Of a DNA stretch of 21,292 bases, positions 20,678 through 21,292 are shown piece after piece; the first letter of the stretch is position 1; every line of letters begins with the position of its first letter. This stretch comes from a virus. The stretch is taken from positions 1 through 21,292 of the IMG/VR virus record IMGVR_UViG_3300025293_000055; one strand, written 5' to 3'. Made by a program: the position numbers and the translations under genes. The notes beneath the pieces were generated by a model. It had not been told where the DNA came from and did no database searches. It saw only the letters and a program-made list of their open reading frames with translations.

Positions 20678-21292
20678 TTAGTTGGTTACGCCAACACGAA
20701 CATTGGCGCGCTTCCAGTCATGGTCCGAAATCAGAACTTCTATATCCTGATTCAAGGCGAACTCAGAACCGGCAACCCTATCGTTGCCAATAGCGCGTTC
20801 GTTTGGACCAATCGCAATAATACGGAAGCGGTGCCCCACCGAAGAAGCGGTGGCGTCCGCAAGACGCAGATGAAAGCCGGAAATACCGGCGGCTGAATTT
20901 GCCGAACCAGCCGTTGCGCGGCAGAACTGACCAATCATGGTCTGGGCTGCGGTAGCGTCGGAACTGATAAGGAAGGTGGTGTACGGGTCGTCCGCGACCT
21001 CAACAAAACCTGCCGTAGAAGCATCTAAAAACCCACCGCCCGAAGGCTTATCGTGAGTTAGAGGGCGGCCGTTAGAGTCCATAATTCCAACAACGACCCC
21101 TAGAATGCCCCGCTCAAGAGCGGAAACACCAGATGTGTCGATTACGCGAACATAGCCGTCATCACCCAATTCCACGGGATCGCCGCGAAAAATCGCTTTC
21201 GGGTTGTCCGATTTAACACTATAGCGGCGTGTGCCAATAACGGCGTGGCCGGTCATGTGTCTATACGGAACCAGTCCGCGAGGGTTATTACG
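20678..21292 (-). CDS. Conserved head protein upstream of capsid (start beyond window)
   Basis: At least 204 codons are open to the window edge. An internal ATG at 21256 exists, but the frame continues upstream as RNNPRGLVPYRH before MTGHAVIG. N-P-R-G-L-x-P-Y-R is the N-terminal pattern I know from proteins encoded just before phage capsid genes, so the true start almost certainly lies just outside the window. The rest is beta-rich with FRGDPVELGDDGYVRVI, LGVVVGIMDSNGRPL and RLADATASSVGHRFRIIAIG, and ends DHDWKRANVRVGVTN. Such proteins may be head decoration or stabilising proteins. The gap to the capsid start is 14 bp with a strong ribosome site. Confidence 0.7.
   Translation of the reverse strand, partial: RNNPRGLVPYRHMTGHAVIGTRRYSVKSDNPKAIFRGDPVELGDDGYVRVIDTSGVSALERGILGVVVGIMDSNGRPLTHDKPSGGGFLDASTAGFVEVADDPYTTFLISSDATAAQTMIGQFCRATAGSANSAAGISGFHLRLADATASSVGHRFRIIAIGPNERAIGNDRVAGSEFALNQDIEVLISDHDWKRANVRVGVTN

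Noticed and set aside
1-21292. tRNA genes, CRISPR arrays, insertion sequences or integrase attachment sites
   Set aside because: No cloverleaf-like sequence, repeat-spacer array, transposase or integrase was seen; gaps between genes are too short to hold most of these.

Overview
The window is a stretch of a tailed, short-tailed (podovirus-type) bacteriophage genome or a closely related prophage. The evidence is a major capsid protein, a head-tail adaptor, a tail nozzle/stabilisation protein, three consecutive internal-virion-type proteins, a fibre, an endolysin and a T7 gp4/Twinkle-type primase-helicase, packed with 1-14 bp overlaps and no host-type genes. Several small proteins (the 140-aa and 49-aa late proteins, the TSCPD-like and GHH small proteins, the RecB/SSB/HNH cluster) resemble families I know from alphaproteobacterial and marine phages, so an alphaproteobacterial, possibly marine, host is my best guess. 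That is an inference. No terminase, portal, DNA polymerase, RNA polymerase, integrase or tRNA gene lies inside the window; the portal and terminase probably lie beyond position 21292.

Layout. (1) 1-139, minus strand: the 5' end of a Holliday-junction-resolvase-like nuclease that runs off the left edge. (2) 174-2634, plus strand: a DNA-metabolism cluster with a Cys-rich zinc protein, a PD-(D/E)XK exonuclease, a small protein with an SSB-type acidic tail, an unknown protein, an HNH-type protein and an unknown helical protein. (3) 2626-4970, minus strand: a seven-gene cassette (metallophosphoesterase, DUF3310, TSCPD-like protein, small unknown, T4-type lysozyme, holin candidate, lipoprotein). 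A near-consensus sigma70 promoter at 4996-5024 drives it. (4) 5065-6661, plus strand: a primase-helicase split over two reading frames, with the zinc domain in one frame and TOPRIM plus helicase in the next. (5) 6664-21292, minus strand: one long late operon read from right to left. Its order is a head protein cut by the right edge, capsid, small virion proteins, fibre, adaptor, nozzle, three ejection-type proteins, then small membrane or secreted proteins.

How it works together. The plus-strand genes should replicate and recombine phage DNA. The late operon builds head, tail and an ejection apparatus in the same order as T7 gp10-gp11-gp12-gp14-gp15-gp16, but with a fibre gene placed between capsid and adaptor. 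The separate minus-strand cassette combines lysis with small metabolic genes and has its own host-type promoter. Strand switching (minus, plus, minus, plus, minus) within 7 kb is unlike the single-strand layout of T7.

The oddest features are reading-frame anomalies confined to the plus-strand early genes. They are the split primase-helicase with an internal GGAGG-N5-GTG start, an in-frame A AAA AAG slippery heptamer leading to an immediate stop in the first gene, and a possible lost upstream start in the HNH gene. A second oddity is a stretch shared between the 622-aa virion protein and a separate 54-aa gene 3.4 kb away. Nothing in the window looks like a CRISPR array, an insertion sequence or a recognisable defence system. 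No stretch longer than 300 bases is without a gene.
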